Source: Streptomyces sp. CBMA152 (GTDB taxonomy: Bacteria > Actinomycetota > Actinomycetes > Streptomycetales > Streptomycetaceae). From it: DNA of 64,000 nucleotides. A program made the position numbers and the translations under genes. Of this stretch, positions 17,088 to 25,208 are shown in pieces. The notes beneath the pieces were generated by a model. The model was not told the DNA's origin and searched no databases. It saw nothing but the letters and a program-made list of their open reading frames with translations. Each line of letters opens with the position of its first letter. Positions within the stretch are counted from its first letter, which is position 1. The DNA is taken from assembly GCF_014596475.1 (NCBI RefSeq), contig NZ_MECJ01000032.1, forward strand, positions 62,001 through 126,000, written 5' to 3'.

Positions 17088-17711
17088 ATGGCCACCACAG
17101 CCACCCGTTATCTCTATCTCGCGCGGCACGGCGAGGCCACGTCCGACGAGAGCGATCTGACGGACGCCGGACGCCGGCAGGCCGTGCTGCTCGGCGAGCG
17201 GCTTCGGGACAGCCCGCTCTCGGGGATCTACCACGGCCCGCTGCCGCGCGCGACCCGGACCGCCCAGCTGATCGCCGACCAACTCGACGGCGTACCGCTG
17301 GAGATGTCGGAGATCGCCGGGGACTACATCCCGTACGTACCGCTCAAGGAAGAGCTGCCGCCCGAGTCGGCCGACGCCATGCTCGACCGGCTGGCGCAGT
17401 TCCCGGCCGAGGAGCGCGAGCGGGGGCGCGAGTTGGCGCCCGCCGCCCTCGCGCGCTTCGCCGGGCCCGTCGACGGGGACGAGCCGCGCCACGAGCTGGT
17501 CGTGACCCACAACTTCCTGATCGGCTGGCTCGTCCGCGCCGCCCTGGACGCGCCCAAGTGGCGCTGGATGGGCCTCAACCACGCCAACGCGGCGCTGACC
17601 GTCATCCGTTACGCACCCGACCGGCCCGCGTCCGTGGCCTTCTACAACGACATGGGGCATCTGCCGCCCGAGCTGCGCTGGACCGGCTTCCCGCCGGAGC
17701 TCCGGGTCTGA
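17088..17711 (+). CDS. Histidine phosphatase superfamily protein
   Basis: 207 residues. The ATG at 17088 is preceded by GGAGGA. The phosphohistidine motif is YLARHGEAT near the N-terminus, with the second catalytic part in VVTHNFLIGWLV (late histidine), plus SPLSGIYHGPLPRATRTAQL, the usual third arginine region. The fold covers phosphoglycerate mutase-like and broad phosphatase enzymes; the specific substrate cannot be told. It may be transcribed from the hairpin-containing leader upstream. Confidence 0.9.
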   Translation: MATTATRYLYLARHGEATSDESDLTDAGRRQAVLLGERLRDSPLSGIYHGPLPRATRTAQLIADQLDGVPLEMSEIAGDYIPYVPLKEELPPESADAMLDRLAQFPAEERERGRELAPAALARFAGPVDGDEPRHELVVTHNFLIGWLVRAALDAPKWRWMGLNHANAALTVIRYAPDRPASVAFYNDMGHLPPELRWTGFPPELRV

Positions 17712-17744
17712 AACGTCTGGGACCCGGAGCCCGGCGGCCGTGCC

Positions 17745-19301
17745 TCAGCCGGTGTACGCCGCGAAGATCTTCGAGAACTCGTACGGCTGCTGTGTCACAT
17801 TGGTGCACTTGTAGAGCGGGCCATTGCAGGCGTTGGCGTCCCGGGTCTCCTCCCAGAAGCCCAGCATGCCCAGGTGATGGCTCTGCGCGAAGGTCACCAA
17901 CTGCCGGGCGGCGGCCTGGTCGTAGACGCGGCCGTCGTCGTTCTGCCCGAGCATCGGTGTCACGCCGACCATGGCCCACGCCTGCGCGTCGCTCTTCGCC
18001 GGATAGAGCGTCCTCAGCTGCGCCTGGGTGCTCTGCGCGGCCTGTACGGCGGCCGTTCCGTAGTCGGTGTCGCGGTAGTAGTCCATCGCCATCACATTGA
18101 CGACGTCCAGGTCGACGCCCGCGTCCCGGGCCGACTTGACGACATTGAGGCCGTCGTCGGTCAGCCCTTCCGGCAGTACGGGCAGGGTGAGCGAGACCCG
18201 CAGGCCCGGGTGGGTCTGCTGGAGCCTGGCGAGCGCCTGCGAGCGCCGCGCGATGGAGACGGGCTCCGCCACGGCCGAGCCCTCGATGTCGAAGTCGACA
18301 TGGGTGAGGTGGTACGCGTCGACGACCGCCGCGTACTCGGTGTACAGCGCGTCGACGTCGGTGCAGGCCTGGGCGAGTTCGACGCCGTTGGCGCCGCCGA
18401 AGGAGACCTTCACGTCACCGCCGGCGGCCCGGACGGCGTCGATCTGCTCCTTGGCCCAACCGCTGCGCGGGTCATAGGCGTTGAACCACATGGCTTTGCA
18501 GTTGGAGGCGGTCACGAACGCCATGGTGAAGCTGTTGAGTCCGCTCGCGGAGGCCGCCGCCGTCAGACTCGGCGTGGGCCACGCGCCCATGTCGACATAG
18601 GGCGCGGTGTGGACGGTGCCGGGCGCGGGGCCGCCCGAGCCGGAGGTCGTACCGCTGACGGCGGCGCTGTACGCGGAGGTGTTGCCCGCCGCGTCCTTGG
18701 CCCGCACCCGGAAGCTGTACGTGGTGGAGGGCTGGAGCCCGGTCGCCGTGTACGAGGTGCCGGTCGCCGCGGCCGGGGCGCCGCCGCCCTGCGAGACCTC
18801 GTACGACACGGCCCCGGAACCGCCACTGGAGGCGTTCCAGCGCACGGTGAGCGAGGAGCCCGTGGCCGAGCCGACCGTGACGCCGGTCGGCACCGAGGGG
18901 GCCGGGCCACCGGAGCCGGAGTCGCAGGAGCCGCCGTTCAGGGTGCAGTTGGCGGGGGAGCCGCTGCCGGAGACGATGAAGCCGAACGCGGCGGTGGCAC
19001 CGGCGGCGACGGCGCCGTTGTAGTCGCGGTTGGTGAAGGAGTAGTGATTGCCGCTCTGGGTCAGCAGCGCGTCCCAGTAGCTGCCGACCGTCGTCCCCGA
19101 CGGCAGGTCGAAGGAGACGTTCCAGCCGCTGATCGCGGCCGACGAGCCGTTGGTGACGGTGTACTGGGCCTGGTAACCGGTGCCCCAGTCGGAGGTCTTG
19201 ACGAACGCGGCGGACACGCCGCCCGCCGCGTTCGCCGGTGGAGCGAGAAACAGGATCACCGTTCCGAGCAGGGCCAGGAGCAGGGTGAGGGGTCTTCGCA
19301 T
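17745..19301 (-). CDS. Secreted GH18 chitinase with CBM2 and fibronectin III domains
   Basis: 518 residues. A Sec signal ends near PPANA (residue 25). Residues about 27-128 are a CBM2-type domain (GYQAQYTVTNGSSAAISGW, C119 and C126), 135-220 an FN3 linker domain, and 232-518 the catalytic barrel. The GH18 signature is D336-F-D338-I-E340 (THVDFDIEG) with E340 as acid. The order CBM2-FN3-catalytic is standard for Streptomyces family 18 chitinases. The operator upstream matches chitinase/DasR boxes, so induction by chitin-derived sugars is likely. Confidence 0.93.
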   Translation of the reverse strand: MRRPLTLLLALLGTVILFLAPPANAAGGVSAAFVKTSDWGTGYQAQYTVTNGSSAAISGWNVSFDLPSGTTVGSYWDALLTQSGNHYSFTNRDYNGAVAAGATAAFGFIVSGSGSPANCTLNGGSCDSGSGGPAPSVPTGVTVGSATGSSLTVRWNASSGGSGAVSYEVSQGGGAPAAATGTSYTATGLQPSTTYSFRVRAKDAAGNTSAYSAAVSGTTSGSGGPAPGTVHTAPYVDMGAWPTPSLTAAASASGLNSFTMAFVTASNCKAMWFNAYDPRSGWAKEQIDAVRAAGGDVKVSFGGANGVELAQACTDVDALYTEYAAVVDAYHLTHVDFDIEGSAVAEPVSIARRSQALARLQQTHPGLRVSLTLPVLPEGLTDDGLNVVKSARDAGVDLDVVNVMAMDYYRDTDYGTAAVQAAQSTQAQLRTLYPAKSDAQAWAMVGVTPMLGQNDDGRVYDQAAARQLVTFAQSHHLGMLGFWEETRDANACNGPLYKCTNVTQQPYEFSKIFAAYTG

Positions 19302-19314
19302 ACCGGACTCCTAA

Positions 19315-19336
19315 AGGTCTGGACCAAAAGTGGTCC
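19315..19336 (-). promoter_or_regulatory. DasR-like/chitinase operator with adjoining inverted repeat
   Basis: On the minus strand TGGTCCAGACCT (19315-19326) equals the 12-bp direct-repeat unit described for Streptomyces chitinase promoters and resembles the dre core TGGTCTAGACCA. It overlaps a perfect inverted repeat GGACCA-AAAG-TGGTCC (19321-19336). The site is just upstream of the AGGAG ribosome site, so it lies in the leader or at the promoter and would block transcription when bound. Confidence 0.65.
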
Positions 19337-19564
19337 GGTATGTGATTAAGTGCCAGACGCCAGCGTGTCAAGACGTCGCGAAAGCGGGAGCGGAAGCAGC
19401 AGCGGATGCGGCAGCCAGCGACAGCGTCGCGGCGCTCTGCCCGCCATCCGGCGACATCCAGCCGGACATGTCCCCGCGTACGCCTGCGCAGTTGCTGACC
19501 ACACCTATGCTCGGGACGACTGCTGGTCAGCGGGACCGCAGGCGACCACGGAGGCTGAACGGGC

Positions 19565-20401
19565 ATGTCTGAGCGGCAAGTTGTCATCGTCACCGGCGGC
19601 GGTACGGGCATCGGGGCGGCCACCGCACGGCTGTTGCGGGGCGCCGGACACCAGGTGGTCGTCTCCGGGCGCCGCCCCGAGCCGCTGCGCCAACTCGCCG
19701 AGGAGACCGGGGCCCTGGCGCACCCCTCCGACATCGGCGACCCCGCCGCCGTCCAGGAGCTCGTGGACGCGGCGGTGGACACGTACGGCCGACTGGACGG
19801 TGTCGTCCTCAACGCGGGCATCGGGCGCAGCGGAGCCGTGGGCGACACCTCCGTCGAGGACTGGGAGGAGGTCATGCGCATCAACCTCACCGGCCCGTTC
19901 CTGCTGCTGCGCAGCGCACTCCCGCACCTAGTGAAGGCACGGGGCTCGGTGGTCGCCGTCGCCTCCGTCTCCGCGCTGCGCAACGGGATGGGCAACGCCG
20001 CGTACGCCACGTCGAAGGCGGCCCTCGTCCAGATGTGCCGCTCCGTCGCGGTCGACTACGGGCCGGACGGGGTGCGCGCCAACACCGTGTGCCCCAGCTG
20101 GGTGCGGACCGAGATGGCCGACCGGCGCATGGCACGTTTCGCCGAGCAGTCGGGTCTCGCGGACGGCGACGCGGGGTCGGCGGACGGCGTCGAGGCGGCG
20201 TACGAGGCGGCCACCCAGCTGCTTCCGCTGGGCCGCCCGGGCGAGCCGGCCGAAGTCGCCGAGGCCATCGCGTGGTTGCTCTCCCCCGCCGCGTCCTTCG
20301 TCAACGGCGCGGTGCTCACCGTCGACGGCGGGGTGACGGCGCTCGACCCCGGGGCGGTGCCGTTCGGGTTCCGCGTGGAGCGCCGGGACTCGACTGGCTG
20401 A
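19565..20401 (+). CDS. Short-chain dehydrogenase/reductase
   Basis: 278 residues of classical SDR type. The nucleotide site is TGGGTGIGAATA near residues 10-21, NAG is present (LNAGIGRSG), and the catalytic set is S in VASVSALRN, Y in AAYATSK and its K. The C-terminal DGGVTALDP closes the domain. FabG-like proteins of this length act on many alcohols or ketones, so the substrate is unknown. It is divergent from the chitinase gene across a 263-bp spacer; there is no obvious functional link. Confidence 0.93.
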   Translation: MSERQVVIVTGGGTGIGAATARLLRGAGHQVVVSGRRPEPLRQLAEETGALAHPSDIGDPAAVQELVDAAVDTYGRLDGVVLNAGIGRSGAVGDTSVEDWEEVMRINLTGPFLLLRSALPHLVKARGSVVAVASVSALRNGMGNAAYATSKAALVQMCRSVAVDYGPDGVRANTVCPSWVRTEMADRRMARFAEQSGLADGDAGSADGVEAAYEAATQLLPLGRPGEPAEVAEAIAWLLSPAASFVNGAVLTVDGGVTALDPGAVPFGFRVERRDSTG

Positions 20402-20462
20402 GGCCCGTACTGCGATACGCGACCGGTAGAGGCCAGGCCGGTCACGTCAGGCCGGGCGCCCG

Positions 20463-21473
20463 TCAGGCCAGGCCTGTCAGCAGCTCTTCCCGGCTGTTGA
20501 CACCCGTCTTGCGGTAGATCGCCTTGAGGTGATCGTTCACGGTGTGCGGGGAGAGGTCGAGGCGGCGGGCGATGTGCTTGGTGGGCAGGCCCTCCAGGAC
20601 CTCCTGCAACACGGCCCGCTCCCGGGTGGTGATCCCGTACCAGACCGAGACGGCCGGCAACAGCAGGCGGCCCGGGGCGGGTTGGATCGTGACGGCCACC
20701 GCGCCCGCCTCGGGGCCTTCGAGCAGCTGCCCGTGCAGGGCGATCCAGCCGTCGCGGGTCGGGATCCGGCTCAGTGCCTGTCCGCCCGCCCGTCGGGCGA
20801 GGTGGGCGACGTTCCAGACGGTGGCGGCCAGATCGTCCTCGTCGGTCGTGGTGGCGACGGGGGCGAGCAGCCGCATCCACTCATGGGCCGAGGGTGTGGC
20901 CGAGGTGACCTTGTCGTCGGCGCCGACTACGGCGACGCCGGGCGACAGGCTGTAGCGCGAGGGCCGCAGCGGCATCCCGGCGACGAACCGCCGCAGCGCG
21001 GCGGCCAGCGGCTGGGCGAGGGCGTCCGCGTCGGCCGCCTCATCGGCGGAGAACGGCGAACTCCCCTTCTCCCGTACGAGAATGAGCCCGCCCCACGCTA
21101 CCCGCGCCTGCGTGAGTGCGATCCGCAGCTCACCGCCGAACCCCTCGGGGACGGTGACATTGCCCAGTCGTACGCGATGTCCATGCGCGACTCTTATCCC
21201 GACCCGGGAACCCGCGAGCAGTCGCTCGACGTCGTGGGCCTCGGCGTCGGCGGCCGTCATCCGGCGCTCGGACACCTCGCTGTAGCCGTGCTCCTTGGTG
21301 AACAGGCAGCTGGCTCGGGCCAACGGATCCAGCCCGGCCAGCACATATCCGTCGTGCGGCACGAGCCGGCCCAGCTCGTCCGAGAGCGCCCGCCCGAGAT
21401 CCGGCACGGTCACCGCGTCCGTCGCCTCGCCCAGCAGGGCGCGGCCGATCGTTTCAACTCCCCCGGTCACCAC
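20463..21473 (-). CDS. LuxR-type helix-turn-helix regulator
   Basis: 336 residues from the GTG at 21473 (GAGGG about ten bases upstream); the next codon is also GTG. The frame stays open further upstream but without a ribosome site. The C-terminal LuxR domain is clear: TTRERAVLQEVLEGLPTKH, IARRLDLSPHTVNDHLKAIYRKTGVNSREELL. The N-terminal 230 residues resemble GAF/PAS-like sensor regions common in Streptomyces single-component LuxR proteins. There is no receiver domain or phosphoacceptor. It is convergent with the SDR gene, which is 61 bp away. The target is unknown. Confidence 0.88.
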   Translation of the reverse strand: MVTGGVETIGRALLGEATDAVTVPDLGRALSDELGRLVPHDGYVLAGLDPLARASCLFTKEHGYSEVSERRMTAADAEAHDVERLLAGSRVGIRVAHGHRVRLGNVTVPEGFGGELRIALTQARVAWGGLILVREKGSSPFSADEAADADALAQPLAAALRRFVAGMPLRPSRYSLSPGVAVVGADDKVTSATPSAHEWMRLLAPVATTTDEDDLAATVWNVAHLARRAGGQALSRIPTRDGWIALHGQLLEGPEAGAVAVTIQPAPGRLLLPAVSVWYGITTRERAVLQEVLEGLPTKHIARRLDLSPHTVNDHLKAIYRKTGVNSREELLTGLA

Positions 21474-21631
21474 ACGAGCGTAGCCCTCGCTCGTTCGCCC
21501 ACCGCGGTGAATGGCACACCGTCCACGGCCACTTGAGGTCATGCCGGGCCTCCCGCCGCACGTCAGCGCCCCATGCTTCGGATTTCGGACAAGTCGTGGC
21601 CGAACCGCGGGCAGTTGGTACAGGTGCGCTC

Positions 21632-22423
21632 TCAGCGCTTGGTGGTGCTGTTGAACAGTGAGCGCGACCAGACGTAGCCGACGAGGGTGAGGCCGGCGCA
21701 CCAGGCGAGCGATATCCAGCCGTTGTCGCCGATCTCCGAGCCGCAGAGCAGTCCGCGCAGCGTCTCGGTCATCGGTGTGAACGGCTGGTTCTCGGCGAAC
21801 CAGCGCAGGCCCGGTGACATCGAGTCGGCCGGCACGAACGCCGAGCCGAGGAACGGCAGGAACTGGATCAGCAGCGGCTTGTTGCTCGCCGACTCGACGG
21901 TCTTGGACTTCAGACCGAGCGCCGCGGCCAGCCAGGTCACCGCGAACGCGATGGCCACGAGCAGTCCGGCGGCGGCCAGCCACTCCAGTGGGCTCGCGGA
22001 CGACCGGAACCCGACGGCGAGCGCGACGCCCACGACCAGGACCAGGACCATGCACACCATCGTCTGGACGACGCTGCCGATGACATGGCCCGTCATGAAC
22101 GACGACCGGGTGATGTTCATGGTGCGGAAGCGGTTGATGATGCCCTCGGTCATATCGGAGCAGACCGCGATCGAGGTCGACATCGAACCGGCCGCCACCC
22201 CCATGACGATGATGCCGGGCGTCAGGTAGTTCACATACGCGTCACGGCCCCCGCCGCCGATTCCGGCGCCGATCGAGTCACCGAAAGCATACACGAACAG
22301 CAGCAGCATCAGGATCGGCGTCATGGCGCTGCCGAACCCCACGGCCGGATAGCGGATCGCGTGCTTGAGGTTGCGCCGCAACATCGTCATCGAGTCGTGC
22401 ACGGCGTACGTGAGGGTGCTCAT
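21632..22423 (-). CDS. DrrB-type ABC-2 exporter permease
   Basis: 263 residues with about six membrane helices: the segment MTPILMLLLFVYAFGDSIGAG, two central helices (VQTMVCMVLVLVVGVALAVG and LLVAIAFAVTWLAAALG) and a terminal helix. The motif GIIVMGVAAGSMSTSIAVCSDMTEGIINRFRTM is typical of the daunorubicin-resistance permease family. It overlaps the ATPase stop by four bases. Last gene of a four-gene operon that begins with a ribbon-helix-helix protein. Confidence 0.93.
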   Translation of the reverse strand: MSTLTYAVHDSMTMLRRNLKHAIRYPAVGFGSAMTPILMLLLFVYAFGDSIGAGIGGGGRDAYVNYLTPGIIVMGVAAGSMSTSIAVCSDMTEGIINRFRTMNITRSSFMTGHVIGSVVQTMVCMVLVLVVGVALAVGFRSSASPLEWLAAAGLLVAIAFAVTWLAAALGLKSKTVESASNKPLLIQFLPFLGSAFVPADSMSPGLRWFAENQPFTPMTETLRGLLCGSEIGDNGWISLAWCAGLTLVGYVWSRSLFNSTTKR

Positions 22424-23433
22424 CGCAGGGTCTCCTTGACGTGGAGGGACGTTCCGGTGCCGCCGTCGCCGGTCAGCGCGAGGAACACGTCGTCGAGGTC
22501 GGGGGTGTGCACGGAGAAGTCGGCGGCCCGGATGCCGACGGCGTCGAGCCGGTCGAGCAGGGTGCGCAGCGCGTCGAGGCCGCCGTCGCCCGCCACGCGC
22601 AGGGCGAGGTTCTCGTCGTCGCGGGCCGCTCCCGGGAAGGCGGCGGCCGCGCGCTCGTACTCGTCGGGGTCGGTGAACCGCAGCCGCACATGGCTGCCGG
22701 GGATCCGCGCCTTGAGCTCGTCGGCGGTCCCCTCGGCGACGATCCGGCCGCCGTCCAGGACGGCGATCCGGTCGGCCAACTGGTCTGCCTCGTCCAGGTA
22801 TTGGGTGGTGAGGAAGACGGTGGTGCCGCCCGCGACCAGCTCGCGCACGATGTCGTACATGGTGCGGCGGCTGCGCGGGTCGAGCCCGGTCGTCGGCTCG
22901 TCCAGGAAGATCACCTGGGGGTCGCCGACGAGCGTCATGGCGAGGTCGAGCCGACGCCGCATACCACCGGAGAAGGTCGCGGCCCGCTTGTGCGCGACAT
23001 CCGCGATGTCGAACCGCTGAAGCAACTCCTGTGCGCGGGAGCGCCCTTCACGCTTGCCGAGGCGCAGCAGGTCGGCCATGAGGAGCAGGTTCTCCTCGGC
23101 GGTGAGCAGGTCGTCGAGCGCGGAGAACTGCCCGGTGACGCCGATCGCGGCGCGCACGCCGTCCGGCGACGTGGCGACGTCGTGGCCCGCGACCTGGGCC
23201 TGTCCGCCGTCGGCGGCGATGAGCGTGGACAGGATCTGCACGGTGGTGGTCTTGCCGGCGCCGTTGGGCCCGAGCAGCGCGAACACGGACCCGGCCGGGA
23301 TGCGCAGATCGATGCCGTCGAGCACGGTCTTGTCACCGTACGACTTGCGCAGACCGATGGTGGAGACGGCGGCGGGCGACCGCGTACCGTCGCTCCGCCG
23401 AGGTGTGGGCATGGGCATGACAGAAGAAGGCAT
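22420..23433 (-). CDS. DrrA-type ABC exporter ATP-binding protein
   Basis: 337 residues from the ATG at 23433 with AGGAGG nine bases upstream. Walker A is GPNGAGKTT, signature FSGGMRRRLDLAM, Walker B VIFLDEPTTGLDPRSR, and the C-terminal extension (ELKARIPGSHVRLRF onward) is the DrrA-type regulatory region. It pairs with the overlapping permease to export an amphipathic compound. The upstream DUF4097 gene is separated by 82 bp. Substrate cannot be predicted; self-resistance or lipid export are both possible. Confidence 0.93.
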   Translation of the reverse strand: MPSSVMPMPTPRRSDGTRSPAAVSTIGLRKSYGDKTVLDGIDLRIPAGSVFALLGPNGAGKTTTVQILSTLIAADGGQAQVAGHDVATSPDGVRAAIGVTGQFSALDDLLTAEENLLLMADLLRLGKREGRSRAQELLQRFDIADVAHKRAATFSGGMRRRLDLAMTLVGDPQVIFLDEPTTGLDPRSRRTMYDIVRELVAGGTTVFLTTQYLDEADQLADRIAVLDGGRIVAEGTADELKARIPGSHVRLRFTDPDEYERAAAAFPGAARDDENLALRVAGDGGLDALRTLLDRLDAVGIRAADFSVHTPDLDDVFLALTGDGGTGTSLHVKETLR

Positions 23434-23515
23434 GGCGCCCTCCTGGTTGAAGGGTGGGAGGGGGACAGTGGGCTGAAGTGAGAGCTCAGGCGCGGGCTCG
23501 GCGGACGTCGAGGCT

Positions 23516-24361
23516 TCAGGCGCGGGCGCGGCGGACGTCGATGCTGCCGTAGCGGGTCCGGGCGCGGACCTCGACCGTCTCCTCGGTCTTGTCCGGGGTC
23601 TCGGACGCGGTGAGCGTGTTGCGCACCTGCCCGAGGCCGGAGCTGGCGTCCAGCCAGGCGGCGGTGCCCTCGCGGATGCCGATCTCGATGGCGCCGTAGG
23701 ACGTCTCCAACTGGACGGTGCCGCGGGCGACATCGGCGACGCGCAGCGTGCCGTGGGCGGTGGTGGCGGCGACCGAGCCCTCGGCGCGCGCGATGTCGAT
23801 GTCGCCGTTGGCGCCGCTCACCCGCAGGTCGCCGGTCGCGACGCCGACGGTCGTGTTGCCGTGCGAGTTCTTCAGGACGGCGGAGCCGTCGACGCTGCCG
23901 ACGCGCACGCTGCCGGAGCTGGTGGTGATCTCGGCCGTGCCCTCGATCCGGTCGACGGTGATCGAGCCGTGGGAGGCGGTCAGCTGGAGCGGCCCGGTGG
24001 TGTCGAGGCGGACGTCACCGGACGAGGTCTTCACATGGACCTCGCCGAGCCGGCCCTCGCCGACCACCTGGGTCCAGGCACCGGTCATGGCGATCCGCGA
24101 GCCCGTGGGCAGTTCGACGGTCACGTCGACGACGCCGCTGGGCCCGACGAGGTAGCGCCCCTTGGGCGTCCTGACGCTCAGCTCGCCGCCCGTGAACGTG
24201 ACCTCGGTCTGCGCGGCGGCCCGCACATCCTTGTCCTTCTTCGGGTCGCGGGGCGCCACCTCGACGACCGTGTCGAGACGGTCGCTCGCGGAGAACTGGA
24301 TCGAGCCGGCGGCCACGTTGGCGTTGACCGAGATCGGCTGAGGAGTGTCGAAGGAAGGCAT
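23516..24361 (-). CDS. DUF4097-family beta-strand repeat protein
   Basis: 281 residues from the ATG at 24361. No signal or membrane helix. The chain is a right-handed beta-helix-like solenoid with recurring units: GSIQFSASDRLDTVV, GRLGEVHVKTSSGDV, GSITVDRIEGTAEITTSSGSV, GNTTVGVATGDLRVSGANGDI and GTLRVADVARG. This is the adhesin-like DUF4097 (PF13349) fold, often seen beside transporters or regulators and of unknown function. It sits between the ribbon-helix-helix gene and the ABC pair in one operon, suggesting a cytoplasmic scaffold or sensing role. Confidence 0.88.
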   Translation of the reverse strand: MPSFDTPQPISVNANVAAGSIQFSASDRLDTVVEVAPRDPKKDKDVRAAAQTEVTFTGGELSVRTPKGRYLVGPSGVVDVTVELPTGSRIAMTGAWTQVVGEGRLGEVHVKTSSGDVRLDTTGPLQLTASHGSITVDRIEGTAEITTSSGSVRVGSVDGSAVLKNSHGNTTVGVATGDLRVSGANGDIDIARAEGSVAATTAHGTLRVADVARGTVQLETSYGAIEIGIREGTAAWLDASSGLGQVRNTLTASETPDKTEETVEVRARTRYGSIDVRRARA

Positions 24362-24446
24362 GGCTGTTCCGTCCTCTTGGGTCTTGGGTTCGTCCCCGCA
24401 GGTGGGACGTGGTGTGGGTGAAGTGAGGTGGTGCGGGCGGGCGCGG

Positions 24447-24977
24447 CTAGCGAACCCAGCCCGTGAAGCTCTGTCCGATGGTGCGGGTCTTCTCCGCTGT
24501 ACGTGCGGTGCGCGGCGCGGCCCCGCCCTCGACCGCGGCCGACACGGCCCGCACCAGCCACGCGTTGACCGACAGGCCCTCACGGCTCGCGGCCTCCTCG
24601 GCGCGCGCCTTGAGATGGGCCGGCAGCCGCAGATTGACGCGGGCGGTGCCGCCCTCGTCACCCTCGGCGGGCACATGCGCCGCGAGCGGTTCGACGGGCT
24701 CGGCGGCGGCTTCTTCGATGGGGCTGCCATGAGCGATCGGCAACATCACCACGAAGTCGGGGTCGAGCCCGCGCAGCCGTACGTCGACGGAGCCAGGGGC
24801 GAGCTCGCGGGTGACCTCGTCCATCGCGGCGGAGAGCACATTGAGCATGGCCAGACGGGTCGCCGACTCCAGCGGAGCGGTGAGCCGCTCGGCCAGCTCG
24901 CGGGCATCGTCCCCGCCGGCTTCGGCGGCCACCGCGAGTTCGCGGCGGAGGGTGTCGACATACGGCGTGAGGTCCAT
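24447..24977 (-). CDS. Ribbon-helix-helix (HicB/Arc-type) DNA-binding protein
   Basis: 176 residues. The C-terminal part (about 111-152) is an Arc/MetJ-like ribbon-helix-helix: TARVNLRLPAHLKARAEEAASREGLSVNAWLVRAV, with VNLRL as the DNA-contacting strand. The N-terminal 80 residues form a helical then beta domain resembling HicB-like antitoxin partners. No HicA toxin is encoded next to it, so the usual HicB antitoxin label is doubtful. First gene of the operon with DUF4097 and DrrAB-like genes. It lies beside a dense array of 10-bp repeats, its probable operator. Confidence 0.88.
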   Translation of the reverse strand: MDLTPYVDTLRRELAVAAEAGGDDARELAERLTAPLESATRLAMLNVLSAAMDEVTRELAPGSVDVRLRGLDPDFVVMLPIAHGSPIEEAAAEPVEPLAAHVPAEGDEGGTARVNLRLPAHLKARAEEAASREGLSVNAWLVRAVSAAVEGGAAPRTARTAEKTRTIGQSFTGWVR

Positions 24978-24986
24978 GACGCCATC

Positions 24987-25185
24987 ATGGCACCACTATG
25001 GCGCCACACGCAAGCCTAACTGGCACCTCACATGGACTGAACTTAAGGATGGCGCCTCTGACCTGCAAAAACACGCTGAAGCCAACCTGAGTCATCGTGG
25101 CACCATGCGCACCCAAGCCCCTCCGATGGCACGAAATGGCACCACGTGGCACCACGTGGCACCACTTGGCGCCACGTGATGCCAC
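24987..25185. promoter_or_regulatory. Array of TGGCRCC repeats upstream of the RHH operon
   Basis: At 25136-25185 five 10-bp units run in tandem: ATGGCACCAC, GTGGCACCAC (twice), TTGGCGCCAC and GTGATGCCAC. Further copies lie at 24987-24996, 24998-25007 (11 bp apart), 25021, 25049, 25097 and 25126, so about eleven copies occupy 200 bp. Units recur at one helical turn and include the palindrome TGGCGCCA. The array fills the whole spacer between the RHH start (24977) and the next gene. It looks like a cooperative operator for the RHH protein. Confidence 0.75.
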
Positions 25186-25208
25186 GCGATGTCGACCGGA
25201 GCCCGAGC

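Noticed and set aside
16778..17162. Possible small gene starting VTAEVVKARTRQRAW with a ribosome site
   Set aside because: It crosses a large hairpin, becomes low-complexity and overlaps the start of a well-supported phosphatase gene; kept only as a possible remnant.
24447..24977. A HicAB toxin-antitoxin module
   Set aside because: No HicA-like small dsRBD toxin is found on either side; only the RHH protein is present.
25136..25185. Tandem 10-bp repeats as a CRISPR array
   Set aside because: Units are 10 bp with no spacers and no cas genes are nearby; an operator array fits better.
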